In this document: positions 1 to 10,538 of the stretch, piece by piece
Position numbering within the stretch: position 1 is the stretch's first letter
Layout: each line of letters opens with the position of its first letter
NCBI GenBank assembly: GCA_946803715.1
Contig: CAMPET010000130.1
Coordinates: 21,549 to 69,122, forward strand
Length of the DNA: 47,574 nt
DNA from: Beroe ovata
Taxonomy: Eukaryota > Ctenophora > Nuda > Beroida > Beroidae
Direction: 5' to 3'
Position numbers and translations under genes: made by a program
The notes under the pieces: model-generated
Told to the model about the DNA's origin: nothing
The model's database searches: none
The model's input: only the letters and a program-made list of their open reading frames with translations

Positions 1-18
1 CAGTGTGCGTGTGTATGT

Positions 19-62
19 GTGTGTGTGTGTGTGAGTGTGTGTGTATGTGTGTGTGTGTGTCT
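19..62. repeat. (TG)n microsatellite
   Basis: Imperfect TG dinucleotide run at the left edge of the window, in the intron just before the first recognised exon. Confidence 0.95.
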
Positions 63-127
63 CTGTCCCGGTGGGCTTGACAGACAGGTTTACTGCGTTA
101 CTGTAATAACCCACTTTTGTGTCCCAG

Positions 128-663
128 TGAGGTCAGGTTTTGAGAAGGAGCCCCTGCAAGTCATCCTGAAGGAGCGGGCGAGGGAGTTCCTGGAGAAGGT
201 GTCAGAGAGAATGCTAAAGTTACAGCTAGAGGAAGACAAGGAGTTACAGAAGGAGATAAAGCACAGGGACTCGCTCTTCATCCTGCTCGAGAAGATGGTA
301 ATAGTTGTCGGGATAACTTACAATGGTTAACCTACAGTGATAAGTTATCAAAATGTATACCCTATCATTGTACGGTGCAATAACAGTTCATTATCCATAC
401 TGCAGAAGTGGGTGACTATAACATTGATCCCTGATCAGTGATCACGGATCAGTTAAAATATGAAATAAGCAGCATTTCATTTTCATGTTTTGGATCTTGG
501 CCAAATTGGAATCTCAACTCTGTCATCACAGGTGGAGGATTCCAACTACATCACGTACGATATGCTGGAGAACAACTTCCCATTCACAATCCTCCGCAAC
601 TCAATCCGTGCTGTGTACGAGAGTAAGAAGAAGAAAGCACTGAAAATTGAAAACGAGATATAG
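128..663 (+). CDS. C-terminal two exons of an unidentified gene (5' end outside window)
   Basis: Two exons join in frame: 128-297 and 532-663, ending in TAG at 661-663. The acceptor at 126-127 follows a TG-rich microsatellite and the donor is gtaata at 298. The first exon encodes a charged, probably coiled-coil helix rich in Glu, Lys and Leu (for example LKERAREFLEKVSERMLK). The second encodes a short conserved-looking tail (ENNFPFTILRNSIRAVYES) followed by a lysine run and a short acidic end. I do not recognise the family. The phase match across the intron and the coherent coding composition support a real gene end. Nothing here gives a function. Confidence 0.7.
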
Positions 664-1181
664 GCCGCGTGGAAATGGTTAGACTCGGTTTACTTTGTGT
701 GCTGACCGTTGATATGTGAATGTTTTAGTTTTTCTAAGTACTTAATTTTGATTTTATCAATCATTTATACACTTAATTGATATTTTGAATTAACGAAATC
801 ATATTTATGATTCATACCCAGGCACATATTGGAATGAGATAATGGATTCATACATGAGCAATGAATTTGAACCAATGAATATGATCGATTATTGATTTAA
901 ACTTTTTCAACATTTGCAGTGCAGTGATCATTTCACTATGACTATGAGTAATGAGTATGACTATAATGTATAATGTGTATTGCAATTGTATATTGCATTT
1001 GCAATTGTAAGAGTGATCCAGCCATGCAGATATGACATACTTTCATTTTCTGCATTTGACTGTTTTAGCACATGATGATCATGATGACTCATTAAGAAAG
1101 TTCAATCATCAAGTGCAATTGCCTGTTTAATGTAAATTGTAGCTGGTGCCTTTTGCTTTGTCAGACTTTATAGGATTCGAC
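664..1181. other. Intergenic, AT-rich, no gene seen
   Basis: AT-rich sequence downstream of the first gene, with scattered direct repeats such as tgcaattgtatattgcatttgcaattg near 979-1008. I see no open frame with coding character and no RNA gene signature. Confidence 0.6.
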
Positions 1182-1473
1182 TTGTCGATCGATGATAGAA
1201 CCTGTCGAGAATTTCGTCGGCTTGCATCAGCGGTCTGGCATCGCCCGACAAGATTCGACCTGGGCTCGGGCGCTCGGCTCTCGCGTCGCGCGCCTTCATC
1301 GAAGGCCTATGATGGCCGAGGTGCGCGCGCGCCCTTTGTCTGACGATGCTAGACAGCTGATGCAGATGCAAGCCGCGAAGCGGCGCGGCGCGCGGCTTGT
1401 GTCAGAATAAGTTTGCGCCGCGGCGCGCGCGCGCAAAACGAAATTCTCGACAGGGTCTATCATCGATCGACAA
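1182..1473. mobile_element. GC-rich foldback/MITE-like element, 36-bp terminal inverted repeats (copy 1)
   Basis: The left end starts TTGTCGATCGATGATAGA and the right end is its inverse (TCTATCATCGATCGACAA). The 36-bp arms differ at one base. Inside the arms, subterminal sequence is also roughly inverted (a cttgcatcagc-like block on the left, gctgatgcagatgcaag on the right), and the right half contains the palindrome gccgcgaagcggc. No transposase is encoded, so the element is non-autonomous. A clear target-site duplication is not visible. A longer related copy lies at 29588-30201. Confidence 0.8.
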
Positions 1474-1648
1474 CGCGCCCTTTATATTTTGGTGATTTAA
1501 AAAATCGCAAAAAACCACGGAGCCGCGCAGATAATTAAAGTAGTTGGGTCACGCAACGTGGGAACAAAATTTGACAATTTAGTGCCTCAATTGTTGATCG
1601 ATGTCGGAAATTCTCAAACTTGTTCGCCACTTGCACCAGTGGTTTTGG

Positions 1649-1818
1649 TTGTCAGATTTTATCTGACCTCAGTTTCTCGCGCGCGGCGCGCGCGCGCGCG
1701 CCTTCATGTTTCGCGCGCCTTCATTTTTCGGCCTTCATGTTTCGCGCGCCTGCCTTCATGTTTCGGTCTTCGATGAAGGCGCGCGTGCGCGAGAAACAGG
1801 TCAGGTGACATCTGACAA
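1649..1818. mobile_element. Second GC-rich inverted-repeat element beside copy 1
   Basis: The left arm begins TTGTCAGATTTTATCTGACC and is followed by TTTCTCGCGCGCG. The right arm reads in inverse (cgcgagaaacaggtcaggtg then acatctgacaa). The centre holds repeated CGCGCGCCTTCATGTTTCG units. A closely related left-arm sequence occurs inside the larger element near 29660-29700, so this is an interspersed family. It has no coding capacity. Confidence 0.65.
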
Positions 1819-2715
1819 TGGTTTTGGAACGAAGTGATGTTCTAGTTATTTCAAAATTATTCAATTCAATTCAATTCAAAAAGAAATTATGATTTGAGAG
1901 AATGTTATCAACAAAGCTAGCGAAAATCAGCTTTTAGTGAGTCACAAGCTGAGCTATGAGCTGTTAAAACTTTAAGTAGGGGAAGTAGCCATAACTTCGG
2001 CATGCAACTGGGGATTTGGACTATTTTAACTAGCTTTGACCAGCTTTGTTTTCTTTATCTGGTGATAAAATTACAGAATGATTCATTGAATATATTCGAT
2101 GATAAGTTTGTAGATGTGAAAAACACTCTAACACTTTTAGTCATTGTAAATATGCTATTACTTGATTCTCAATTAAGTAGCATTTAGATCTTCTGGTCTT
2201 CAGTTCAGTCAGCAAAACACGTACATTGTATGTGGGTAGGGGCTACAGGATCCCTCTTAGTCCCTTTCAATTTTGCTGCCAGGTTACATAGCACCTGTAT
2301 CATTGTATGAAAACTCTGATTATACAGTGTCACAAAAGAAGTATATTTCAGATTAATTTGTGTATGCCTATGTGACTGAAGAATATATAAAATTCTTCCC
2401 AATTAAGATTAACATCAATTAAAATTCCGCTTATTTATTTATACATTTCTGATGTATCAATAAAAAGAATTCCGCCTTTGTGTAGAATCTACAATACTGT
2501 CAATCAGAATCCCAAACTCATTTCTTTGTTCATAACTCTGTAACTACTGTTGCAGTGTTGCATTGCAAAACTGCAGTTGCAACAGTTTCTTTGATTGAAT
2601 AACTAATAGACAGAAATACCGAAAGTGGTATCAAGAAGCCATTCAAAATGCTCCAATTGCTGCAAAACTTTTGAGAAAAAGGAATCATCCCACAGCAAAG
2701 GGTTCATCAGTTACT
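1819..2715. other. Intergenic sequence upstream of AP2S1
   Basis: AT-rich, no convincing gene. It contains a short ATTCA direct repeat at about 1860-1880. It ends in the presumed 5' flank or 5'UTR of AP2S1. Confidence 0.5.
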
Positions 2716-3367
2716 ATGATACGATTCATGTTAATCCAAAACCGGGCTGGAAAGACAAGGCTAGCTAAGTGGTACATGAGCTTTGATGATGAGGAGAAGC
2801 AAAAGTTGATTGAAGAGGTAATGTAATTAAATGCAATAGCTGATGAGGCTGAGTGTACCAACTTAAATCTCCCAATCTTTGCACTCATTCTTACTAAAGG
2901 TGCATTTTTCTAATTCCTCTCTATCTTTTACAGGTGCATGCTTGTGTTACAGTCCGTGATGCAAAACATACTAACTTTGTGGAATTTAGAAATTATAAGA
3001 TTGTCTACAGGCGTTATGCTGGTCTTTACTTCTGTATGTGTGTTGATGTTGATGAAAACAATCTCATGTGTTTGGAAGCAATTCACAACTTTGTTGAGGT
3101 AAGAGTTATTTGCATTTAGAATCTAGCTGACTCCAGAATGATACTCCTCCACCTATGCTGAAGAAGCTAAAAAGTTAGGTATTGATATGAAATTCTCTGT
3201 AACAGGTGCTGAATGAATATTTTCACAATGTTTGCGAACTTGACCTTGTATTCAACTTCTATAAAGTTTACACTGTGGTAGATGAGATGTTTTTGGCGGG
3301 CGAGATAAGGGAAACCAGTCAGAACAAAGTTCTCAGACAGTTGACTGCACTTAACCAGCTGGAGTGA
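2716..3367 (+). CDS. AP2S1: AP-2 complex sigma subunit (clathrin adaptor small chain)
   Basis: Three exons: 2716-2817, 2934-3098 and 3206-3367, all in phase 0, giving 142 residues, the same length as vertebrate AP2S1. The product starts [20 protein letters not shown] and contains [20 protein letters not shown] and [20 protein letters not shown], which I recognise as near-identical to AP2S1. The longin-like sigma subunit sits in the plasma-membrane AP-2 complex and helps bind dileucine sorting signals in clathrin-mediated endocytosis. The conserved [11 protein letters not shown] block near the N-terminus is intact. The introns (116 and 107 bp) have GT-AG borders. The start is fixed by the conserved MIRF N-terminus. 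The match to AP-2 sigma is better than to AP-1 or AP-3 sigma. Confidence 0.97.
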
Positions 3368-4556
3368 TGTTATCAAATGTTCCCACTCTTTAGTATTACT
3401 GCTGGCAGAATAAGACATTTGGGATATTGAGCAATGTTCTGACCTAACTGATAACAAATGCTCAATTTGATGTATGATTGATATTGTAAATTGGTTTATT
3501 TTCATTTCGTTATTTTATTCTTCAACATTTCATATACTCCATCAAGTAGTTACATGAAGCATCCTCACCCAAAAATGGTTGAAATCGTTTGTCTCAAATC
3601 AGAAAAAATCTAATGGTGCTAATTTTTTCCACCCAGCCTGGCCGCGAAGCGGCCTAAAAAGGCATAAGGTGGTTAGGAATTTGGAGATTTTGGTGAAGAT
3701 AGTGGGGTTGGTAGGATGGTCGTATGCGGTGGTCCCTCCTTTATAAAACACGTCGGCCAGAGCTATTTACGAGTTAATTATTAATGGTTTTGTGCGCGCG
3801 CGACCATGCATATTATTATTACACTGAATGCTGAAGCGTCATTTCGAAGTGTTGTCATAGAAATCACTCCGCACGCAACTGCATGCGCGCAATCGCAAAG
3901 TAAAATTTTTAACTAAATGACCAATTTTATGAAATGCGCGGCGTCGTAGATTGGCCATTACAAATTAGCCAAACCTTAGAATTTAAATTTTAATCTGATT
4001 GCTTTTAAAGGCTGGGTGGAAATATAACGCCCGCCTGTCGGGAATAACGGGCGTAATTCTTGTTCTTATGTTTAGTGATTTCGAATTATGGAATAAGAAG
4101 TTTGAAATTATAGTCTGATTTGGTGTTCTGTGTACCTACATTTTATTATCGATAATAATGAGCTGCATTAATGAATGATTCACGCATACAAACACTTACT
4201 CCAATAGAACCTCATACATGTTACACTCACCCACTTATTGACCCATACACTTGGAGTGTCCATTTATGGTAGAATTGGTAGAAGTGTTCATCAGGTTTCT
4301 GTTCAAGTAATGTGCTGTTAATGGCACAGTTTATCGAATCCTTCCCTGGGGTTAGCAAGGAGAGAGATAGTCGAATTTCTTGTAAACGAGAGTAAGAGCT
4401 TCATGACATATCACACAGTCTCAGTTGCTTGTCATATTATTGTTTGATACGATATGATCGACCCATAATGTATCTATGTTTGGTGATGGTTGACGATAGA
4501 TTGTATTTCGTTCAGACATGGATTGAACCAGATACCTAAAAGTTCAAGATCAGACA
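3368..4556. other. Intergenic region between AP2S1 and the MBD/F-box gene
   Basis: Apart from the TIR element at 3626-4022 I see no gene. The last 500 bases are the presumed promoter and 5'UTR of the downstream gene. An acceptor-like ttcgttcag occurs at 4508-4516, 40 bases before the start codon. Confidence 0.5.
3626..4022. mobile_element. 397-bp MITE-like element with 14-bp terminal inverted repeats
   Basis: The left end TTTCCACCCAGCCT is matched by AGGCTGGGTGGAAA at the right end. The interior is non-coding and has GC-rich patches: the palindrome gccgcgaagcggc near 3641 (shared with the elements at 1182 and 29588), tgtgcgcgcgcgacc and catgcgcgc. No transposase frame. Flanking target duplications are unclear because both flanks are A/T-rich. 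Confidence 0.65.
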
Positions 4557-6275
4557 ATGAATCAGAAACAGCATGTGCTCCTGCCCTTGAAACAAGTACA
4601 AGTTCCGTTCAACATGGGATGGAAGAGGAAGTTGGTTGAGGAACCTGGCAAGCTCTCCTCTGTCATCCACTACATCAGTCCCCATGACAACAAGTCATTT
4701 ACCTCACGACAACAAATCAAGGAGTATCTGGAGTCCAGTGCCGACATGTCGTCTCTCTCACCTGATTGGTTTGTTTTCTCACCAGCTGCTATACTGGAGA
4801 AGGAACTGGAGGTGGAAAGTCAGTCGGGTGACAGATCAGTTGTTATTCGTGCTCCCTCCTCCGATGTGGACATCTTGTGCTCCAGATCATGTCCGGGACG
4901 GGGTGGTTCCCGTCCAGCCCTGTCCTGTTCCATGTGTCTCACCTACTACCACCACAAGTGTGTCCATGTGGCAGAGGACACTGAGGACTATGTGTGCCAG
5001 GCGTGTATTCAGACCATGAGTGTCCAGCAAGAGACAAAACGGAGACATACGGAGTCTCCAACCAGTGTCTCACTCCCTGACAAACCTGTACTTCTCATTC
5101 TCTCTTATCTCGATGAGACACGTGACCTGATATCTGCAGGTATGGTGTGTAGACAGTGGAACAGAATCAGTCGGAATCCTCTCCACTGGAAGAGGGCTTG
5201 TTTCTCTCAACTGACACTCTCGGACAGGTGGTCATCGTTCAAACTGCAGTTTGAATGTCTGACAAAGCTAGATACCCGGGGTATGGGCTTCACAACACAT
5301 CAGCACAAGGTTTGGGAGGCATTTGCCCCAGTACTCGGCTCTATTTCCACTCTCAAATTCATCATCCTCGGTGTAGTTACCAGCCCTGTTCCCTCCACTC
5401 TTCTCAACAGTATCAAGGGAGTGAAACATTTTGAAGCTCAGTATATCGTTCACGAGTCATCACGTCGTTATAATGACAACAAGCAAGTCAGTGAAGTTGA
5501 TCTCAGTGTCTGCTCCTCCCAGCCTCATCTCCGACATCTCTCACTCTGTAGTCCCACGCTCCTCAAACTACTTCCTGATACAGATCTCAAGCTGCTCCGC
5601 AAGCTGCAGCGATTACAGTCCCTGTCCATTACAAGTTTTGTGCCTGGTACCCTTACACAAGCTGGTCTGGGTTTCATCTCACATCTCCGTAACTTGAGTT
5701 CACTTCAGCTTGGTTCATGCGTGGATTGGGGAGATGAGCATTTTCACCTCCTATCCAACCTCAACAACTTGAAACATCTGAGACTGGAGAGTGGGCCTCC
5801 TGAACCCTCAGTGGGGCTCAGTAGTGCTCTTGTGAAACTCCATCAACTCAACCAGTTAGAACTGATTTTGTTTCCTCTCCACACCACTCTACATGACGCG
5901 GTCATGCAGCTCCCTAGACTGAACCTGCTCAACCTAGCTCCAGCTGCGTCTAATAACGAGACTCTTGCCGGCATGAACCAGACAGTGATATCTGTCATGA
6001 AGACTGGGCACATTTGGTGTGGCGAGTGGGGCGTGGTCATATCATCCACTAAAACATGTCATAGCACGACACTCGTTGTACCTGTGTTCAGAGAGTTCGT
6101 GGCGGACAGTGTCCTGTACAAGGCGGCATCCAGGCGAGGTCAAGGCGATGTCCTCATGATCAATGTGTCCGAGGCGGAGCAACTTCTAGCTGATTCACTG
6201 CCCGAAAATGGGCTGTCCGCCGTGTATACTGTTTCCAAAAACACTGCTCACTGGATCAAAATGTGCAACCGTTGA
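4557..6275 (+). CDS. Intronless MBD-like + PHD finger + F-box + leucine-rich-repeat protein
   Basis: Single 572-codon frame from ATG 4557. Residues about 18-76 read as a methyl-CpG-binding domain: GWKRKLVEE, HYISPHDNKSFTSRQQIKEYL and a closing SLSPDWFVFSP. Residues 106-152 form a C4HC3 PHD finger (C108, C112, C124, C127, H132, C135, C147, C150). Residues 172-217 form an F-box (LPDKPVLLILSYLDETRDLISAGMVCRQW). Residues about 225-500 contain leucine-rich repeats of the FBXL type. The likely role is a chromatin-targeted substrate receptor of an SCF ubiquitin ligase, by analogy with KDM2/FBXL19, which carry CXXC-PHD-F-box-LRR. Here an MBD-like fold takes the place of CXXC and no JmjC domain is seen. 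Lack of introns beside intron-rich neighbours suggests possible retroposition. Domain calls are by eye; the MBD is the least certain. Confidence 0.82.
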   Translation: MNQKQHVLLPLKQVQVPFNMGWKRKLVEEPGKLSSVIHYISPHDNKSFTSRQQIKEYLESSADMSSLSPDWFVFSPAAILEKELEVESQSGDRSVVIRAPSSDVDILCSRSCPGRGGSRPALSCSMCLTYYHHKCVHVAEDTEDYVCQACIQTMSVQQETKRRHTESPTSVSLPDKPVLLILSYLDETRDLISAGMVCRQWNRISRNPLHWKRACFSQLTLSDRWSSFKLQFECLTKLDTRGMGFTTHQHKVWEAFAPVLGSISTLKFIILGVVTSPVPSTLLNSIKGVKHFEAQYIVHESSRRYNDNKQVSEVDLSVCSSQPHLRHLSLCSPTLLKLLPDTDLKLLRKLQRLQSLSITSFVPGTLTQAGLGFISHLRNLSSLQLGSCVDWGDEHFHLLSNLNNLKHLRLESGPPEPSVGLSSALVKLHQLNQLELILFPLHTTLHDAVMQLPRLNLLNLAPAASNNETLAGMNQTVISVMKTGHIWCGEWGVVISSTKTCHSTTLVVPVFREFVADSVLYKAASRRGQGDVLMINVSEAEQLLADSLPENGLSAVYTVSKNTAHWIKMCNR

Positions 6276-6558
6276 CACTGTGCCCCCTAAGCGTGATGCC
6301 GGATTTACGGTTTGGGCTGATAGTGATACTTCAAGAACCCTCTTGAGGAATGTGATGCATGGATTCAATTATCTTTATTATTTTGATCATTGTAAATAGG
6401 TATTGTTGAAGCAATATTTCAAATTTTGGTTTTATCCCCCCCCCCCAATTGATTCTCTCACATGATAGCATATTATCTGGCTTGGCCTCGTTTTCAATTG
6501 AACCGCAGTGAATGACAATTTTGACCTTCCCTGAACTTAACCACTGCTGCCCTATAGG

Positions 6559-9208
6559 ATGCCATCAGATCCTGAGGAGGAGGCATCAGGAAGTGGGTGC
6601 AATGGTTGCTCCAGTGAATCGTGCCATAGCAACCAGCCTCAGAAAGGTGAAAATCGATCCGACAATCCCATGGGCATGTATCATTCCCTCATACCCCCGA
6701 AAACATGATAATTATTCCCATACCTCTGTCAGGGTATAACAAAGCACAAGAAGAGAAGATGATCAAGAATCTGGGTCAGCAGCTGATGACCATGCAGGCG
6801 AACAACAAGACGATACCTCGTAGTGAGGAGGAAGCCAAGAACAGGAACTACCAGTTCTGGTCGACACAACCAGTTCCCACGTTCAGTACCGATACCCAGG
6901 GTAAGAATGGTCCAATAGAGGAGGATAAACCGACTAGTGAGGTCCGCCAGGAGCCATTCTCTCTGGTGAAGGGCTTTGAGTGGGGTAATGTTGACTTGGA
7001 GGACCCGAAACACCAGCAGGAATTGTACCAGCTTCTAAATGAAAATTATGTCGAGGATGATGACAATATGTTCAGGTATGCAAATCCACTGCCTTTGTAG
7101 ATACGTTCTTGAGCAGTTCTGTCTCATTTGGATCACACATGACACAATCAAAACGAAAAAGTTCACTAGGGCATACAGGAAGGCAATTCCTGCCTGTTCC
7201 TAATTGATAACTATGCGTCTCAGGTTCGACTACTCGGCTTCATTCTTGAAGTGGGCATTGAGGCCGCCCGGCTGGCGCCCTGAGTGGGCTTGTGGCGTGA
7301 GAGTGAGCTCCAACAAGAAACTGGTTGCTTTCATCAGTGCTATACCAGCTACAATTGAGGTATGATTGTTGATGTTATGTAATACGATATCGTGTTTAAT
7401 TAAACATCATACCAGTATGTGATGTTATTACCACATTAGCTGATGTTTTCAGCCACACAACAGCCAACATGACTTACTGAAAGTAGCTGCAAAAACACCT
7501 TCAATGACATTCCATCAATTTTCCAACATTCCAACACCCTCCCACCCCTATCCCCCACTATTATCCCCTGTCAGTGTGTTTCCGCCCTGTCAATATGTTT
7601 CCGCCCTAGATTCACGGCAAGGAAAAGCATATGGTGGAAATTAACTTCCTCTGTGTACACAAGAAGATGCGTAGTAAGCGTGTAGCACCCGTACTGATAC
7701 GCGAAATTACACGGCGTGTCAATGCTACAGGACTGTTCCAAGCGGTATACACAGCTGGCGTGGTACTCCCTAAACCTGTTGCTACTTGCAGGTCCATCAT
7801 CTTGTTATTTCTTAGATAGCGTTATCTTTCCGTTTAATCTTTACATTAAAATCTTTCAACCTCTTTAATTACAGATATTGGCATCGCTCACTCAATCCCA
7901 AGAAGTTGATCAGCGTACAGTTTGCTTCACTGAGCAAGAATATGACCATGCAAAGGACAATCAAACTTTATAAACTTCCAGAGGCAAGTTTTGCGAATAA
8001 ACTACATGATTTCAATCAAACCGTGTGGCACAGTCGCAAAGTTTGGAATATTGTGCTGGCGCTGTTTCCGAATGACAATTCGCCGTACAAAGGACCCTTC
8101 GTCACATTAATCGGCAATAATTGGAAGCGCGCGTTGCGCGCGCACTGCTTTTCGTGCGAATGTACTACACTTTTTTAACAACAAACGTGCTAACGAGTTC
8201 GATTTCAGACTCCTAAGATTCCAGGATTCAAACTACTCGGGAAGAATCATCTTGAATCTACCTGCAATTCTCTGAATAACTTCCTCAAGAAGTACTCTCT
8301 CCATCAAAAGTTCACTCTTGAAGAGTTCGAGCACTGGTTCACACCCCAGAAAGATATTGTATACAGCTATGTAGTTGAGGTATAGGAAGTCGATTTCAAA
8401 TTCTCGATAGTAGATACGAAATTAGGTGTTCTAAAGTTTGCAATACTTTTTGGTTCTGTTTTTTCAGCGACTTTGTAATTAAAAGAAACAACGACTACCG
8501 GATTCATTTTCTTGCGTTTTGAATGATCAATTCTACTTCTCAGGGCGCTGACGGCAAGGTCACAGATTTCATCAGTTTCTATTCTCTTTCCTCCACAATC
8601 ATGAATAACCCTCAACACAAGAGTCTGTACGCTGCTTACTGTTTCTACTATTTTACTGGTAAGACATGACGGTCAGAATATATACTCAAATAGACAGGAC
8701 ATTCAACTTTCATGGTCCTTCAAAATGATGCCGTTTTTTCCTGATACTGTCTCGTTCATCAGGAAGTGTTCCGTTGAAGGATCTGATGTATGATGCGTTG
8801 ATAATGGCAAAGAAAAACAACTTCGACGTGTTCAATGCTCTTGATCTTATGGAGGTATGGTTTTCTCAGTTTTAATCGCACTTTGGAGTACTCCCCCTTT
8901 CCTGCTCTCGTGACATTTCATTCCCCTTGACGTTTTTTTGATTGAATGTGAAACTGAGTCATCGTTGGGCATGAAATTGTAATTAGGGTAGAGCAGGGGG
9001 TCATTGACAACCAGAAATTTGTCTTTTCGGTTGCCAAGTCATTAGCTATTTTTCTGCTGTTTTCTACCTTTATGCCTCCTCATTTCAGAATCAGCCATTT
9101 CTGGAGGATCTCAAGTTTGGTATGGGTGACGGTAACCTTCACTACTACATTTTCAACTGGGTGTGCCCGAGCATTACACCGTCCCAGTTAGGACTGGTTC
9201 TACAGTAA
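6559..9208 (+). CDS. NMT: Glycylpeptide N-tetradecanoyltransferase (N-myristoyltransferase)
   Basis: Nine exons: 6559-6646, 6733-7075, 7224-7359, 7610-7791, 7875-7983, 8209-8379, 8544-8658, 8763-8854 and 9089-9208. They total 451 residues with consistent phases (human NMT1 has 496). The enzyme transfers myristate from myristoyl-CoA to N-terminal glycines. Both family signatures are intact: [20 protein letters not shown] and [36 protein letters not shown], the early acyl-CoA-binding block, and the C-terminal ...LGLVLQ, whose terminal carboxylate acts in catalysis, are also present. The N-terminal region is short and Cys-containing, without the long lysine tract of vertebrates. The fifth intron (7984-8208) starts with GC instead of GT (gag|gcaagt), a standard GC-AG variant. 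An acceptor-like AG lies one base before the ATG. Confidence 0.97.
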
Positions 9209-9770
9209 CTTGGCAGCCCTCTATTTATTCCAGTGTTCATCATACCACACTCTTGTAGTAACGGGCCTTCAAACACTCCTCATTCCGGTTTTCTCAAACA
9301 ACAGGGACTTCACTCTTTTATACTCTTAGCGTCCTTGAATTTTGATAGACTTGCTGAGCATGTGAAATGTGGATCCATAAGGTAAATTATTTGTGGGGAA
9401 TGTACTTCTGCGACGGCACAATTATTGTGTTACACAGTTACTGAGTCCGGGGAGCGGATATTGTTACAGTGTGGCTCAGTTGTTCTGTGAGGTGGCGATC
9501 ACTTCATAATAATTCATTGCGATCTCCGACTATACCTGTGTACGAAATGATACCACATGCGCCTGGTAAAATGGAATCAAGTATCGTCTTCAATAAGTTA
9601 TCGATCAACGAAGTTTATCCAATATCATCAGTATCAATTCATTTATCACACCTAAACAAAAACACACTTGGTCAAACATACACGGAATCTTAACGATCAA
9701 ATCATCATTCATCGAAATCAAAAATTTTTATTGTCAAGTTGATTACATATTAAGCTAATTATTTCCATGA
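9209..9770. other. Convergent intergenic region (NMT 3' end / repeat-protein 3' end)
   Basis: The NMT stop is at 9206-9208 and the stop of the reverse-strand gene is at 9771-9773, so the genes converge. On the reverse strand an AATAAA polyadenylation signal lies at 9726-9731 (read as tttatt on +), about 40 bases past that stop. No other gene is supported. Confidence 0.6.
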
Positions 9771-10538
9771 TCATCCGTACTCGACACAGATCATAGCTCG
9801 AAGTAACGTCTGTTCCACTAGAACAATAGCCACGGCACGGTAAAACACTGACTCCACTAATTTAACCGCCAATGTCCTATAAATCACGCTCTGAGTCAGA
9901 TTTACTGCCATTCCACTGAACACGGACTGTTCAACCAACACTTCTGACATCGCTGTACGGATTGTGGTGTCAATCAAATACCTGGATACCGCTACTTGTA
10001 CTTGATTCTCTACCAGTATCACCACCACTGCCTTGTGTACGATATCATCCACTATGTGTACTGCTGTGGAGCTGTATAGAATATCGTCCACCATTGCCAC
10101 TGCTACAGCTCTGTATAAGACATCGTCCACCAGACTCGCAGCAGTAGCTCTGCACAAATCATCGTCCACTTTCTGAAATACAGTTGCTTTGCACAAATCA
10201 TCTTCCACTTTTTGAAATACAGTAGCTCTGCACAAATCACCGTCCATTTTTTGAAATACTGTAGCTCTGTACAAAACACATTCTACCAATCGGACCGCGA
10301 TTGCTTTGTAGAGAATACTGTCCACTGTGTATTTTGATGTTGCTCGTAGCAAGGTATCGTCCACCAGTTTTGCAGCTGTCATCCGATACAAGATATCGTC
10401 CACTGTACATTTCGCCATGGCTCCTTTTATCACATCTTGCACAAGGTTCACGGCTGTGTTGCCTATGTGTCCCATGACCTGATGGGGCTCACATGGGTGA
10501 TTATACAAAGCAGGGGAACTGTTAGTTCGGTATAACAT
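9771..10538 (-). CDS. Unrecognised protein built of about seventeen 13-residue tandem repeats
   Basis: One 255-codon frame without introns, from ATG at 10538 to TGA at 9771-9773, with a reverse-strand AATAAA about 40 bases downstream. After about 35 N-terminal residues the whole protein is a 13-residue repeat (39 bp per unit). Approximate consensus: V-[DE]-D-x-[LV]-[YC]-[RK]-A-x-[AV]-x-x-[LK]. Examples are VDDILYRMTAAKL, VDDVLYRAVAVAM and VESVFYRAVAIVL. The unit is acidic at positions 2-3, basic at 7 and hydrophobic at 1, 5, 8, 10 and 13, as expected for a repetitive amphipathic helix. The central copies (ATVFQK units) are nearly identical, a sign of recent expansion. No signal peptide or membrane segment is evident. 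I know no family with this unit. It could also be a minisatellite that happens to stay open, but uniform conservation of residue type argues for selection. Confidence 0.6.
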   Translation of the reverse strand: MLYRTNSSPALYNHPCEPHQVMGHIGNTAVNLVQDVIKGAMAKCTVDDILYRMTAAKLVDDTLLRATSKYTVDSILYKAIAVRLVECVLYRATVFQKMDGDLCRATVFQKVEDDLCKATVFQKVDDDLCRATAASLVDDVLYRAVAVAMVDDILYSSTAVHIVDDIVHKAVVVILVENQVQVAVSRYLIDTTIRTAMSEVLVEQSVFSGMAVNLTQSVIYRTLAVKLVESVFYRAVAIVLVEQTLLRAMICVEYG

